NCBI GenBank assembly: GCA_965206775.1
Contig: CBDBKU010000002.1
Span: forward strand, 2,232,001-2,296,000
Source: VXMF01 sp965206775
GTDB lineage: Bacteria > Acidobacteriota > Terriglobia > Bryobacterales > UBA6623
DNA: 64,000 bases
Direction of reading: 5' to 3'
Position numbers and translations under genes: made by a program. The notes below the pieces were generated by a model. That model worked only from the letters and a program-made list of their open reading frames with translations. It had not been told where the DNA came from and made no database searches. Positions 46,375 through 55,545 of this stretch are shown in pieces; the stretch's first letter is position 1; each line of letters opens with the position of its first letter.

Positions 46375-46662
46375 CTCCGGCTGGCCAGCGACAATGTCGG
46401 CCATAGTAGTCGCCAGTCAACCTGCCGTCTCCTGCCCGGCATTAGGCGGCCTGCGATGACGAACGGGGACCGTTCTGTCTCTAAACACTTCGCCTTGACC
46501 GAGTCCCTCGGCCTCCAAGTCCGGGGCGAGTTCTTCAATTTCACCGACACACCGGTCTTCGCTAGTCCGAACACAGCGGTGAGCAACAGGAACTTCGGGC
46601 GTATCTCGAGCCAATCCAATGTGCCGCGACAGATCCACGTCGGCCTCAAGCTGCTCTGGTAG
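46375..46662 (+). pseudogene. Oar-like TonB-dependent receptor, C-terminal fragment (copy 1)
   Basis: Reads NGDRSVSKHFALTESLGLQV, RGEFFNFTDTPVFASPNTAV, NRNFGRISSQSN and ends GLKLLW, the last barrel strands of CarboxypepD_reg/Oar-type outer membrane receptors. The rest of the receptor is absent. A second copy is at 48660-48935, both directly before a sulfatase 5' end. Confidence 0.75.
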
Positions 46663-46743
46663 GGTTGAGATTCCGCGTTTCCGGATCCCCGTCGCACCGA
46701 GCCTCTGAGCGCGGCGCATCCATCGGGGGAGGGGAGCCTGGAA

Positions 46744-46878
46744 ATGTCGTCCATCACACGCCGCTCGTTCGTCCAGGCCGGTGCCGCCGGAGCTGCCGCC
46801 CATGTGCCGGCCGGATCTGCTCCGAACGTGCTGTTCATCATGCTTAACCAGTGGCGATTTGATTGCCTTGGCGACAAC
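46744..46878 (+). pseudogene. Sulfatase, 5' fragment (copy 1)
   Basis: ATG 46744 starts MSSITRRSFVQAGAAGAAAH, a Tat-like signal, followed by NVLFIMLNQWRFDCLGDN, the first metal-binding strand of sulfatases. The usual Asp of MLDQ is Asn here. The homology to copy 2 (49017 onward) stops at about 46878. Confidence 0.75.
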
Positions 46879-47025
46879 GACATCCAGATCCGGCGCACGC
46901 TCACCCGCACCACGGCCGCCTCCTTCAGCAGCAAGGCCCGGATCGTCCCGAAGTGCGCCCGCGCCACTCCGTCCCCGCAAGCCCGCGCTGCCGCAGCACC
47001 TCCAGCAGCGCCGCTGTCTTAGGTT
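46875..47025 (-). pseudogene. IS1380-like transposase, C-terminal fragment
   Basis: Across one frameshift the reverse strand reads LLEVLRQRGLAGTEW and ARAHFGTIRALLLKEAAVVR then VSVRRIW, similar to the TIR-LLK-A-V-VSVRR end of IS1380-type transposases. Its edge coincides with the point where the sulfatase fragment stops, so an insertion probably truncated it. Confidence 0.4.
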
Positions 47026-47396
47026 CGGCTCCCCTATCGGGCTCCGCAGACGCAGTGCACGAGTTTCCGCGTTAGCGACCGGTCGTCATGAGAGTCGTCG
47101 CCGACCCGGCAGGGACGTGCCCGCGGCGGAAATAGCGCGCCGGAACGAATCGCTGGCTGATCCCGTCGGTTGCGGAACAGCGGCCGCCTGTGGGTCAGTC
47201 CGGCCCAACCGCGCAGACCGGGCTCTGCAGCGCCTGAACCGTTCCAGCGCAAGGAGAACCGGAACTCCTGCTCTCCCGTGCCACGCAGCGGGACGCCGTG
47301 CGACCGTTCGAGTCAAGACACAAGGGAGGCAAGAGATTCTCGAATCTGAGCGAAATCAGAAACAATATTTTTCATTTAGACGTCTATTTAATAAAT

Positions 47397-48581
47397 ATGA
47401 CTGCAATGACTTCTCGCGATCTGTGGTTGGTACGCGTGAATCAGGCTTGGTCGGATCGACCGATCGTTTGGCTGTCCGGCGTTCGAAGGGTCGGCAAGAC
47501 GACGCTTGCCCGAATGCTTCCCCCTGCCGTTTACCTGAACTGCGACCTGCCCTCTACCGGCCGGGTGCTTCGCGATCCGGAGTTGTTTCTCGACAGCCAG
47601 TCATCTGGCACCGTATTGGTCTTTGACGAAGTGCATCGCTTGGAGGACCCCAGTCGGCTGCTCAAGATCGTGGCTGACGAGTACCCGGCACTTCGAGTGC
47701 TGGCGACCGGCTCCTCGACACTGTCCGCAACTCGCAAGTTCCGGGATTCCCTTACGGGGCGCAAGAGTTCGGTCCACCTGCAGCCAGTGCTCTGGGAGGA
47801 GTGCATCAACTGGCTAGGCACTTCCGACATCGACCGGCGACTGTTGCACGGCGGCCTGCCGGAAGCCCTGCTGGCAGAGAGAGTGTCCTCCGACTTCTTC
47901 AATGAGTGGATCGACAGCTTCTATGCGCGGGACATCCAGGAGCTGTTCCATGTCCGCAACCGCCGCGGCTTCCAAGCACTGTTCCGCCTGCTCTTGCGGC
48001 AGAGCGGGGGCCAGCTCGAGCTGAACCGGTTGGCGACGCTCTGCGAGTTGAGTCGGCCAACCGTCAGTTCGTATGTCGAGGCCATGGAGGTCACGCATGC
48101 GCTGCACTTGCTCCGGCCCTTTCACGGCGGCGGGAAGAGAGAGATCGTGGCGCGACCCAAGTGCTACTGCTTCGATACCGGATTCGCCTGTTTCGAGAAG
48201 GGCTGGACCAGCCTTCGACCAGACGACCGGGGAGTGCTGTGGGAGCACTTGGTACTGGACACCTTGCGGGGGCTGGTCAGCGACGGGAGCCTGTTCTACT
48301 GGCAGGACAAGTCGCGTCGGGAAGTGGATTTCGTAATCCGCAGGGATCGGAACCGCCTCGACACCGTCGAGTGCAAGATCAATCCGGATCAGGTCAACGC
48401 ATCGGCGATTGAGGCATTTCGGGTTCTGTATCCGCAAGGACGCAACTTTGTCGTGTCCCCGAATGTCAAGAGGCACTACAGGATCCGTCGTCAGGACCAC
48501 GTCTTCGCGGTCTGTGACACAAGGGACTTGTCGAACCTGCTAGGTGCATCGGGGCACGTGGACGAGAGTTCCCATGCTTAG
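47397..48581 (+). CDS. AAA_14/DUF4143 ATPase
   Basis: 394 residues from ATG 47397. Walker A is GVRRVGKTT (about 22-30), Walker B VLVFDEVHR, and the sensor region VLATGSST. The C-terminal DUF4143 domain covers about 195-360, with a nuclease-like EVDFVIRRD-VECK segment. Such ATPases are common in accessory regions and their role is unclear. The upstream region is AT-rich (47360-47397) and contains a perfect 10 bp palindrome TAGACGTCTA, a possible promoter/operator. It is intact, in contrast to its relic at 38060-38680. Confidence 0.85.
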   Translation: MTAMTSRDLWLVRVNQAWSDRPIVWLSGVRRVGKTTLARMLPPAVYLNCDLPSTGRVLRDPELFLDSQSSGTVLVFDEVHRLEDPSRLLKIVADEYPALRVLATGSSTLSATRKFRDSLTGRKSSVHLQPVLWEECINWLGTSDIDRRLLHGGLPEALLAERVSSDFFNEWIDSFYARDIQELFHVRNRRGFQALFRLLLRQSGGQLELNRLATLCELSRPTVSSYVEAMEVTHALHLLRPFHGGGKREIVARPKCYCFDTGFACFEKGWTSLRPDDRGVLWEHLVLDTLRGLVSDGSLFYWQDKSRREVDFVIRRDRNRLDTVECKINPDQVNASAIEAFRVLYPQGRNFVVSPNVKRHYRIRRQDHVFAVCDTRDLSNLLGASGHVDESSHA

Positions 48582-48659
48582 AGGATCAGTAGAGAGTTCG
48601 AGCGCATGTGAACTGGATGGACTGGATTGACTCCGATGAGTGGGGTCTGTGTGCGGGTT

Positions 48660-48935
48660 GGCCAACATGCAAATTCTTCGCTTGCGGCCGCCAACCGGCC
48701 GTCTGCTGCCCGGCACTAGGCGGCCTGCGGTGACGAGCTGGGACTTTTCTGTCTTGCGAAACTTCGTCTTGAGCGAGTCCTCGGGGCCTCCAAGTCCGGG
48801 GCAATTCCAACTTCACCGACACGCCGGTCTTCGCGAGTCCGAACACAGCGGTGAGCAACAGGAACTTCGGGCGTGTCTCGAGCCAATCGAATGCGCCGCG
48901 ACAGATCCAAATCGGCCTCAAGCTGCTCTGGTAGG
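48660..48935 (+). pseudogene. Oar-like TonB-dependent receptor, C-terminal fragment (copy 2)
   Basis: Same barrel end as at 46375-46662 (TSWDFSVLRNFVLSESSG, then in another frame NFTDTPVFASPNTAVSNRNF and QIQIGLKLLW), with two small indels. Confidence 0.7.
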
Positions 48936-49016
48936 GTTGAGATTCCGCGTTTCCGGATCGCTGTCGCACCCAGCCTCCGAGCGTGTGGCGCATCCGTCGG
49001 GGAGGGGCGCCTGGAA

Positions 49017-50512
49017 CTGTCGTCATTCACACGCCGCTCGTTCGTGCAGGCCGGTGCCGCCGGAGCTGCCGCCCAGGTGCCGGCCGGATCTGCTCCGAAC
49101 GTGCTGTTCATCATGCTTGACCAGTGGCGCTTTGATTGCCTTGGCGCCAACGGCAACACGATCCTCCAGACGCCTCACCTCGACCGGCTGGCCTCGCGAT
49201 CTGCGAATTTCACGCAAGCGTGAGTGCAGGCGCCTGTCTGCGTCCCGTCTCGCGTCAGCTTCTTCACGGGCCGCTATCCTCATTCCCACAAGAACCGCGT
49301 CAACTACACGCCGTACCAGCAGCCTGAGCCCATGATGCAACGGTTGCTGCGCGACGCCGGCTACCGGACCGGTTCCGTCGGCAAGCTGCACTTTCATCCT
49401 CCGACGGCCGAGCATGCACGCGAGACAGGATTGGATCAGGTGCAGCTCGACGACGGCCTTCGTCGCACGGACCGCTACTCCGACTACGTCAAGTGGAGGG
49501 GCGCCAGCGATCCCAACTTCGGCATCCATTACCAGACGACTGTCGCTGGAGTTCCATCTGGCCGCAATCCTTTTCGCGCGGTCATTGACAAGGAATACAC
49601 TCCGACCGAATGGACCGGTCGTGAGATACGAAACACTTTGCGTGGCTTGGCATCTTCAGGACGACCGTTTTTCCTGTTCTCGTCCTACTTCAAGCCGCAT
49701 TCGCCCCACACCATCCCTGAGCCGTACGACGCCCTCTACAACGACGCGGACATTCCGTTGCCTAGGCACCTGGATCTGCATTACATCCAGCGGCTTCCGC
49801 TTCCTGTTCAAAAGATGATCCTTCGCGGAACGCCGAGGTTCGGCATGGACCGCCAGCGGCTGCTTTGGATGTACCGAAGCTACTACGGGGACATAACGTG
49901 GCTTGACGATGAAGTGGGTGCGACGCTCGCGGAACTCGATAGTAGCGGCCAGTCGGACAACACGATCATCATCGTGACGACCGACCACGGAGACCAGATG
50001 CTGGAGCACGGCCTGCTTGGCAAGAACGTGTTATTCGAGGACTCCGTGCGGATCCCGCTGTTGGTGAGCTGGCCAGGGCGCATCCGACCGGGGATTTACT
50101 CCGAACTCATTGAATCGGTGGATGTGCTGCCCAGCGTGCTGGAGCTATGCGGGGTGCCCGTCCCGGAGCATGTCCAAGGGCGGAGCTTCGCTTCGCTGGT
50201 GGCGGGCGAGCGGGGCACGTTCGAGCCGCGCCGGGCCCAGTTCGCCGAGAACATCATGCCGGAAGTCATTGCGAACGGCGACGAGGGTTGTTTCTTCACG
50301 CCCGGATGGTGCGCACCAACCGATGGAAACTGAACTACTACGTGGGGCATGGAGGGGAGTTGCACGACCTCGAAGACGATCCCGGCAAGTGGGTCAATCT
50401 ATACGACGATCCGACTTATCAGGGGATTGTCCGTGACTTGAAAGGCCAGTTGCTCGATTGGATGATCGCCGCCGACGAGAATGGCCAAATCGCCCGCAGG
50501 TGGCTCGTCTAG
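49017..50512 (+). pseudogene. Type I sulfatase, nearly complete but mutated
   Basis: The Tat-like signal (SSFTRRSFVQAG) begins after a CTG where copy 1 has ATG. Metal-binding MLDQWRFDCLGANG is intact. The formylglycine signature C-V-P-S-R follows in APVCVPSRVSFFTGRYPHSH, but a TGA (49221-49223) stands four residues before it. The rest (TTDHGDQMLEHGLLGKNVLF, PLLVSWPGRI) is clean until a frameshift near 50320, after which RMVRTNRWKLNYYV continues to TAG 50512. Sulfatases hydrolyse sulfate esters, for instance of polysaccharides. As read, no active enzyme is made. Confidence 0.85.
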
Positions 50513-50775
50513 ACTCGCCTCGAGTTCCGCGTACGGAGCTGGTCAACCTAGTCGATGCACAGCACCGGTTGGCCGAGGTCGCTGCTACTGACGATCACGC
50601 ACGGCGCCTCGGGGAAGCTGCGGGGAGCCGGAGGGGGAAGGGTCGATGCATGGTGGTGTATGTCGAGCGAGTAGGGACTATCGAGGCGGCTTTCGTTGCA
50701 AGGGCGTGGACCTGCAGCCCATGGGCTCGCGAAATGATCAGCGGGTGAGGTTCCGCCCAATCGTCTACGTCTAAG

Positions 50776-52233
50776 CTAGGCGTCGATTCGTTTCATGAGC
50801 CTCTTGGTTTCGATGTAGAGCAGTAGTTCGTCGTCGTGGGTGATCGGCCTTGCGTGCATGGTGTCTAGACGGATTGGATGCAGGCGCTGGAATGATTCGC
50901 GTACGTTCTCCGTGCGGTCGAAGAACGTGCTGAACACTTGGCGCCAGTTGTCACGCCTGCAGATGATGAGCACATAGTCGGTGAAGTCGGCGTAGGCGAT
51001 GAGGGGACGCGCAGGGGCGCCGGAGCGGTCGGCGGCTTCTTGCTTCTCTTTCCACTCGTCGTACTTGTTGTTGGGCAGTTGGTGTCTCGGCCAGTCCGAC
51101 CCGAAGGCATGGGTCATCGCGTCGTCGATGAAGCGGCGGAGTTGCGTCTCGAGACGCTGGAGCCTTTCGTGGGCCTCGTTTGTGCGGGCGAGGGCCTCCT
51201 CTTCCTCGAGGTCGCGCGCCAGCGGCACTGGCTGGCCGTAGGCCTCGACCAAGCAAGGAGGCTCGGACCGGATGCGGGCAATGGCGGAGGCCTCACGAAA
51301 GGCCTGAGCAGGCAAGTCGGTAAGATTTGCGTCGAACCCGAGGTCGACGTAAAACTCCGCCCGGGCGCCCAAGTCGGACCAAATCTGCCGCGGCCACGAG
51401 ATCGTGTCGCGCCAGTCACCGAGGCTGGCACGGAGACTCTCGGCGGCTGTCCGTTCGAATGAAGATGTGCGTGAGACGAGCTCGCCGATCGCCTGCAGGT
51501 CGAAGAGGCGTTGGATGGAGCCGAGCTTGTTTTCCATGTCGAGCCACGGTGACCGCATCGACGCGATGCTGCGTTGGAACGAGGCGGCAGAGCGGGCTAG
51601 GTTAGAGGCGGTCCCGAACTCGTCGACGAGGCGAGAGAGTTCCCGAGATTGGGGGATCTGGAAGCGACGCTCGTAATCAACGAGCCACCGGCTCGTGTGG
51701 GCTAGGTTGTTGCGCAAGGCTGTGTTGAATACCCCCGCAGATCGTAGTTCGGCGAGGGTGCCCTCGAGTGCGCGCAACATTTGGAGGTTGGTGTCGACGA
51801 TACGAAACGATCGCTCGACGGCGTGGAGTTGATCGCGGAGTGCGTGATTGCACTCGATGGCCTTGATCGCCGAGGCTTTCGTGTCCGCGACAGTCATTGC
51901 CGCTCTCGCCGCATGGGCAGCGTTGCGCAACGCCTCGGTTTCCCGAGGGACGATCTGCTCTAGAATGCGCGTACGGGCATCCGTCTCGGCTTGGCGAATC
52001 TGCCACGCCTGTTGGAGATTCAGCCAGAACTGCATTGTGGTGTCGAAGTAGCGGCCGAGTCGAAGTGCAGTGTCGGCGGTGATGCCGCGATCACCATTGA
52101 GGATCGCGGTGACGCGATTGGCAGGAACGTGGATGGCCTTGGCGAGCGCGTTTGCTGACAGCCCGATTTCGTCGAGTTCGTCGCGCAACACCTCGCCCGG
52201 ATGCACCGGAGCCATCCCGCTCTTGGTGGTCAT
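50776..52233 (-). CDS. HigA-type antitoxin fused to a C-terminal Swt1-like HEPN domain
   Basis: 485 residues. Residues 1-90 are a complete HigA (PVHPGEVLRDELDEIGLSAN, HVPANRVTAILNGDRGITAD, FWLNLQQAW). A long helical region (about 95-360) follows. The last about 115 residues match Swt1-like HEPN domains (LRRFIDDAMTHAFGSDWPRH, YADFTDYVLIICRRDNW), with the ribonuclease-type motif R-x4-H in IRLDTMHARP (Arg455, His460). HEPN proteins are often RNases in toxin-antitoxin and phage-defence systems. The gene follows higB by 15 bp on the same strand. Ordinary HigA is about 100 residues, so one polypeptide here combines an antitoxin with a potential effector. Intact. Confidence 0.85.
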   Translation of the reverse strand: MTTKSGMAPVHPGEVLRDELDEIGLSANALAKAIHVPANRVTAILNGDRGITADTALRLGRYFDTTMQFWLNLQQAWQIRQAETDARTRILEQIVPRETEALRNAAHAARAAMTVADTKASAIKAIECNHALRDQLHAVERSFRIVDTNLQMLRALEGTLAELRSAGVFNTALRNNLAHTSRWLVDYERRFQIPQSRELSRLVDEFGTASNLARSAASFQRSIASMRSPWLDMENKLGSIQRLFDLQAIGELVSRTSSFERTAAESLRASLGDWRDTISWPRQIWSDLGARAEFYVDLGFDANLTDLPAQAFREASAIARIRSEPPCLVEAYGQPVPLARDLEEEEALARTNEAHERLQRLETQLRRFIDDAMTHAFGSDWPRHQLPNNKYDEWKEKQEAADRSGAPARPLIAYADFTDYVLIICRRDNWRQVFSTFFDRTENVRESFQRLHPIRLDTMHARPITHDDELLLYIETKRLMKRIDA

Positions 52234-52248
52234 GTCACAGATCCTCGC

Positions 52249-52527
52249 TCAATGGTAGTCCACGATTTCCACGTCGCAGGGCCCCTCGTCTGTCCAGCGG
52301 AAACAGATACGCCATTGATCGTTGATCCGGATGCTGTGCTGGCCGGCGCGATTTCCGCGCAGAGCCTTGAGCCGGTTGCTGCGCAGACCAGCAAGATCGC
52401 GCAAGGCATCGGCACTCTGCAAGACGGTAAGGCGGCGCGTGGCCTGGCTGGCGACTCGCTGAAAACGGGCGACCCGAGCGCCCTCGAAGAACCGCCTCGT
52501 GTCCCTGTCCTTGAAGGTTTGGATCAT
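52249..52527 (-). CDS. higB: HigB-family toxin paired with the HigA-HEPN fusion
   Basis: 92 residues from ATG 52527 (MIQTFKDRDTRRFFEGARVA). The RelE-superfamily core has LNALRGNR-like LKALRGNRAGQHSIRINDQW and RICFRWTDEGPCDVEIVDYH. HigB cleaves mRNA on the ribosome. It lies 15 bp before the HigA-HEPN gene. Start chosen where the family begins; the upstream open frame adds unrelated residues. Confidence 0.87.
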   Translation of the reverse strand: MIQTFKDRDTRRFFEGARVARFQRVASQATRRLTVLQSADALRDLAGLRSNRLKALRGNRAGQHSIRINDQWRICFRWTDEGPCDVEIVDYH

Positions 52528-52795
52528 GCAATGGCGTGAACCGTAGCCGAAATTACGAACTACGTAAAGCATAACACAAAGCGAGCGTCGATCCCTCGTC
52601 CGACGATGTCTCAGATCCTACAGCGCTATCTCATGCTCGACGCTCGCCAATTACTGGGGATGGTGCCGACCAGCATGCGGATGTGCCACTGCTTTCGAGA
52701 CGTTTGACGCCCACGAGTTGTCCAAGCAGAAGATCGTAGAGCCGAAAATGGACGAGGTCGAAAGAGTGGAGATCTCCGGTGCCGATGACCAGCGG

Positions 52796-53426
52796 CTACG
52801 GCGGGAAGCCAGTATATGGTCTGAATTCGCCGAGGTCGATGAAGTTACGGCGGTACCATCCGAACGACGGGTCCATGTAGGGAACGAATATCTCGGACAA
52901 GTGCCCTTGGTACATCACCGATCGGTCTGGACCGCCGGGTTTCTCTTGGTAGCTCACCAATGAGAGGACCGCAACGAGGCGCTGGTCGGGCCGCAGGTGG
53001 AACCGCCAGTTCTGCCCACGTACCCGGTACCCGTCGAATTCGAATCCAGGACCGAGAGGCTGGCGCGTGTCGAGCGGGCCGGGAACCTCGCGGGGGTGTT
53101 CGAGTGTCGTGCGGTCGAAGTCACCGTTGGTTCCGGTGATCGGTACGGGACCGTCGTCCACGACCCGCAAGATCTCTTCCGAGTCGAGATCGACCACCGC
53201 CGTCAGGCCCTCGACTTGCCGGGTCCAGGCGTTCCGGACTCCGCGGGGCTCGGAGCACCGGACGTTGCCAAGGCGCCGCCCGCGTTCTTCCTCGGTTCCG
53301 AAGTAGCCCGGCGGTCCCGTGCTACATGCGAGGAAGGTGGTGTCGTTGATTCCGCGAGCCTCGTGAATGTGATGCCGATGTCTCGGGCGTCCCGGTGTGT
53401 CGAGTTGGCGTGCCGACCGATTGACC
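52796..53426 (-). pseudogene. Copper amine oxidase, central fragment
   Basis: Encodes EGLTAVVDLDSEEILRVVDD and QNWRFHLRPDQRL, VLSLVSYQE and YQGHLSEIFVPYMDPSFGWY, the N3 domain and first part of the catalytic domain of primary-amine oxidases. It stops soon after (FRPYTGFPP). The topaquinone Tyr and copper-binding His residues of the catalytic domain are missing, as is the N-terminus, which ends against the ParE gene. Confidence 0.8.
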
Positions 53427-53753
53427 CTATGCCTGCAGCAGGCGTCGCTGCAGCAACGTCTGCATCTCACGCCGCCCGTCAGCGATGACGAGCACGTAGA
53501 CCGTATCCTCGGTCACCCGGTAGATGATGGGGTGGGGCTTGAAGAAGACCTCCCGGAATTCCCGAATCCCGATGTCGAGCAGTATCCTCGGATAGCTCCC
53601 GCGCTGGGGATGCTCGGACAGGCCCTGGCACGCCCTTTCGATTTGTTCCAGCACGTAATCCGCCCGGGCCGGCGAATCGTGTCGGTCGATGTAGTCGCAG
53701 ATCTCTTCCAGGTCGCGGGCCGCGTCATCGGTCAACTGAACCTGACAGGCCAT
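53427..53753 (-). CDS. ParE/RelE-family toxin
   Basis: 108 residues. LTDDAARDLEEICDYIDRHD is the typical N-terminal helix pair of ParE/RelE proteins. The core ends REVFFKPHPIIYRVTEDTVY, VLVIADGRREMQTLLQRRLL. ATG 53753 overlaps the stop of the antitoxin gene, so the two are coupled. Confidence 0.87.
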   Translation of the reverse strand: MACQVQLTDDAARDLEEICDYIDRHDSPARADYVLEQIERACQGLSEHPQRGSYPRILLDIGIREFREVFFKPHPIIYRVTEDTVYVLVIADGRREMQTLLQRRLLQA

Positions 53754-54028
53754 CAGCGCTCCCGTTGCCGCTCCCGGAGCCGGGCGATCACGTCTACAGT
53801 GGGTTCCACCTGACCGGCTTCGATCTGCCGGTTGCCCAGCGCGAGAATCTTGAGCAGCGCCATCGTCTCCTGCGTCTTCTCGAAGCTGTCGATGTCCTGC
53901 AGGACCACCTTGGCTTCGCCGTTCTGAGTGATGATCAGCGGCTCTCCCTGCTCACCGAGCGTGCGCACGATCTCCGAGGCGTGGGCCTTGAGGTGACTGA
54001 TCGGCTTGATCTGGCGGGACAGTTTCAT
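53753..54028 (-). CDS. Phd/YefM-family antitoxin of the ParE pair
   Basis: 91 residues from ATG 54028 (MKLSRQIKPISHLKAHASEI). The fold segment IVRTLGEQGEPLIITQNGEA and VVLQDIDSFEKTQET are typical of Phd/YefM antitoxins that pair with RelE/ParE toxins. Upstream, ATAGTCCATAAACAGGTCCG around 54050 may contain the operator. Confidence 0.87.
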   Translation of the reverse strand: MKLSRQIKPISHLKAHASEIVRTLGEQGEPLIITQNGEAKVVLQDIDSFEKTQETMALLKILALGNRQIEAGQVEPTVDVIARLRERQRER

Positions 54029-54370
54029 GGGCACTTCCTTCCCAGTCCAAATATAGTCCATAAACAGGTCCGTGGACAAGGGCGGACTTCGCCGGTCGGC
54101 AACTGCTAGCGAAGACCGCCGGCACCCTGTCGCCGAGCGGACCCTCTAGCCAAGTCTTTCACCAACCCACCCTCAAGGACTATCCTGACACCAACCAGCT
54201 TCCTATGACCGGGCCCTGCGGGTCCTCGAGAACCCTGCGATGGAAGGTGCCTGCGCCTATCAGTTCCGGCGCGGGACGGGCCGGCCCTGCTGCAGGGCTT
54301 GGCCGTGTACGGCCCATTGCGCATACGGGATGCGGGTGCGCTACAGCGCGAAGGGATGGGGCTTGTGAGG
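54029..54370. other. Intergenic, possible coding relic
   Basis: On the plus strand, allowing a shift, PDTNQLPYDRALRVLENP and MEGACAYQFRRGTG look protein-like but are not recognised. Otherwise nothing is seen before the IS21 fragment. Confidence 0.3.
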
Positions 54371-54873
54371 TGGCCGTGCGGGCCGAATACTGGCCCTACC
54401 GCGCCGCGAGCGCCCCGCCGGCAGATCCTCCGGATGCCGCTGCCAGGGCCTACGTCGGGACCGTGCGCCAGGCCTTCCTCGGCCCCGCCTGCGTGCAGGC
54501 GGCCTTCGGCCCCGCCGACGAGCGTCTCGCCGCTGCCTGGCACGCCGCCGGCGTGCCCTTGGCCACCGTCCGGCGCGCCATCCTGCTCGGCTGCGTGCGC
54601 AAGTCGATGTCGCTGATCGACCGGCCCGCCGCGCAGCCCGTGCGCAGCCTCCGCTTCTTCGAAGCGTTGCTGCGCGAAGTTGAGCGCGAGCGATTCCCCG
54701 ACTCCTACTGGCAGCACCTGGAGTTCAATCTCGGACGCTGCGAGGACTACTGGCGGCACAAGCCCGACACCGCGCCGGGTCGTGCCCGACCGAATTTGGA
54801 ACAGGCAAGCTCCCGGCCCAAGGCCGAGGCTTCCTCCCACGACCCTCTGCACACGAAAGGAAAGACGAGATGA
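54371..54873 (+). pseudogene. Third gene of the IS21-like element, 3' part
   Basis: From AVRAEYWPYRAASAPP to the end KGKTR it equals the C-terminal about 165 residues of the protein at 15174-15956. The winged-helix half is missing. Confidence 0.8.
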
Positions 54874-55062
54874 TGATGACCATCCCTCCCCGGCCATCCG
54901 GGGATCCACTTGACGGAGGCGCTACCGGTACGGCATCCTGAGTCCGCCAGCGTCGCTTCGCTCCGAAGTGTTCACGTTCCTTCGGAACAGGTGTTCACGA
55001 TGGATCGGAATGAGCGTTCACGTTCCTTCGGAATGAGCGTTCACATTCGCCGGAATACGCAC
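54371..55062 (+). mobile_element. Second copy of the right end of the IS21-like element (692 bp)
   Basis: Same length as 15454-16145 and identical wherever I compared them. It includes the 3' part of the third gene and the four-unit end repeat cluster. Left of 54371 and right of 55062 the flanks differ from the first copy. It shows that the element, or its end, moved or recombined recently. Confidence 0.85.
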
Positions 55063-55523
55063 CGCATCGTGGCGTCCACCGCCACCGTCCGCCCCTGGGT
55101 GGGCCAAACCCGCCTCGCGCAGTTGCCCCAGCACCCACCCGAAGACCTGCTCATGGACCTCCAGGCTGATCCGCCGCCGGGTCCGCGAGATCGTCGAGTG
55201 GTCCGGCGGGCTCTGCTGCAGCTCGTAGCCGAGGAAGGCCCGCAGCCCGAGCGAGTCGCTCACGTTCAGGGCTCGGAGTCGATGCCCAGCAGATAGCCCA
55301 GCAGCAGCCGGAAGTACACGCCGGGAACCAGCGAGGGGCGCCCCAGGCGTGCGGCATAGAACGGCCGGCACAGCTGCTCGACATAGGCGTCAAAGCCCAT
55401 CTGGTCGAGCAGTTCGTTGAGCTTGACAAAGCAGGGAGCGGTCGGGGCCTGAGGCAGCTGGTCCTGCGTCAGGAACATCGCGATCTGCTCGGGCTTGCGG
55501 GAACCCATCGCCATGCCATCCAT
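55063..55523 (-). pseudogene. IS1182-family transposase, N-terminal fragment
   Basis: From about ATG 55508/55523 the product reads KLNELLDQMGFDAYVEQLC, RPSLVPGVYFRLLLGYLLGI DSE. After a frameshift it continues LGLRAFLGYELQQSPPDHST and ISRTRRRISLEVHEQVFGW to about VDAT, where the IS21 end begins. This is the N-terminal domain of IS1182-type transposases, cut just as the DDE domain starts. Confidence 0.75.
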
Positions 55524-55545
55524 TTTAGCGATATCTGATCGATAA

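Noticed and set aside
49221..49223. Selenocysteine or recoding at the sulfatase TGA
   Set aside because: No stem-loop or selenoprotein machinery is seen, the active-site Cys is a separate normal TGC, and two further lesions indicate a pseudogene.
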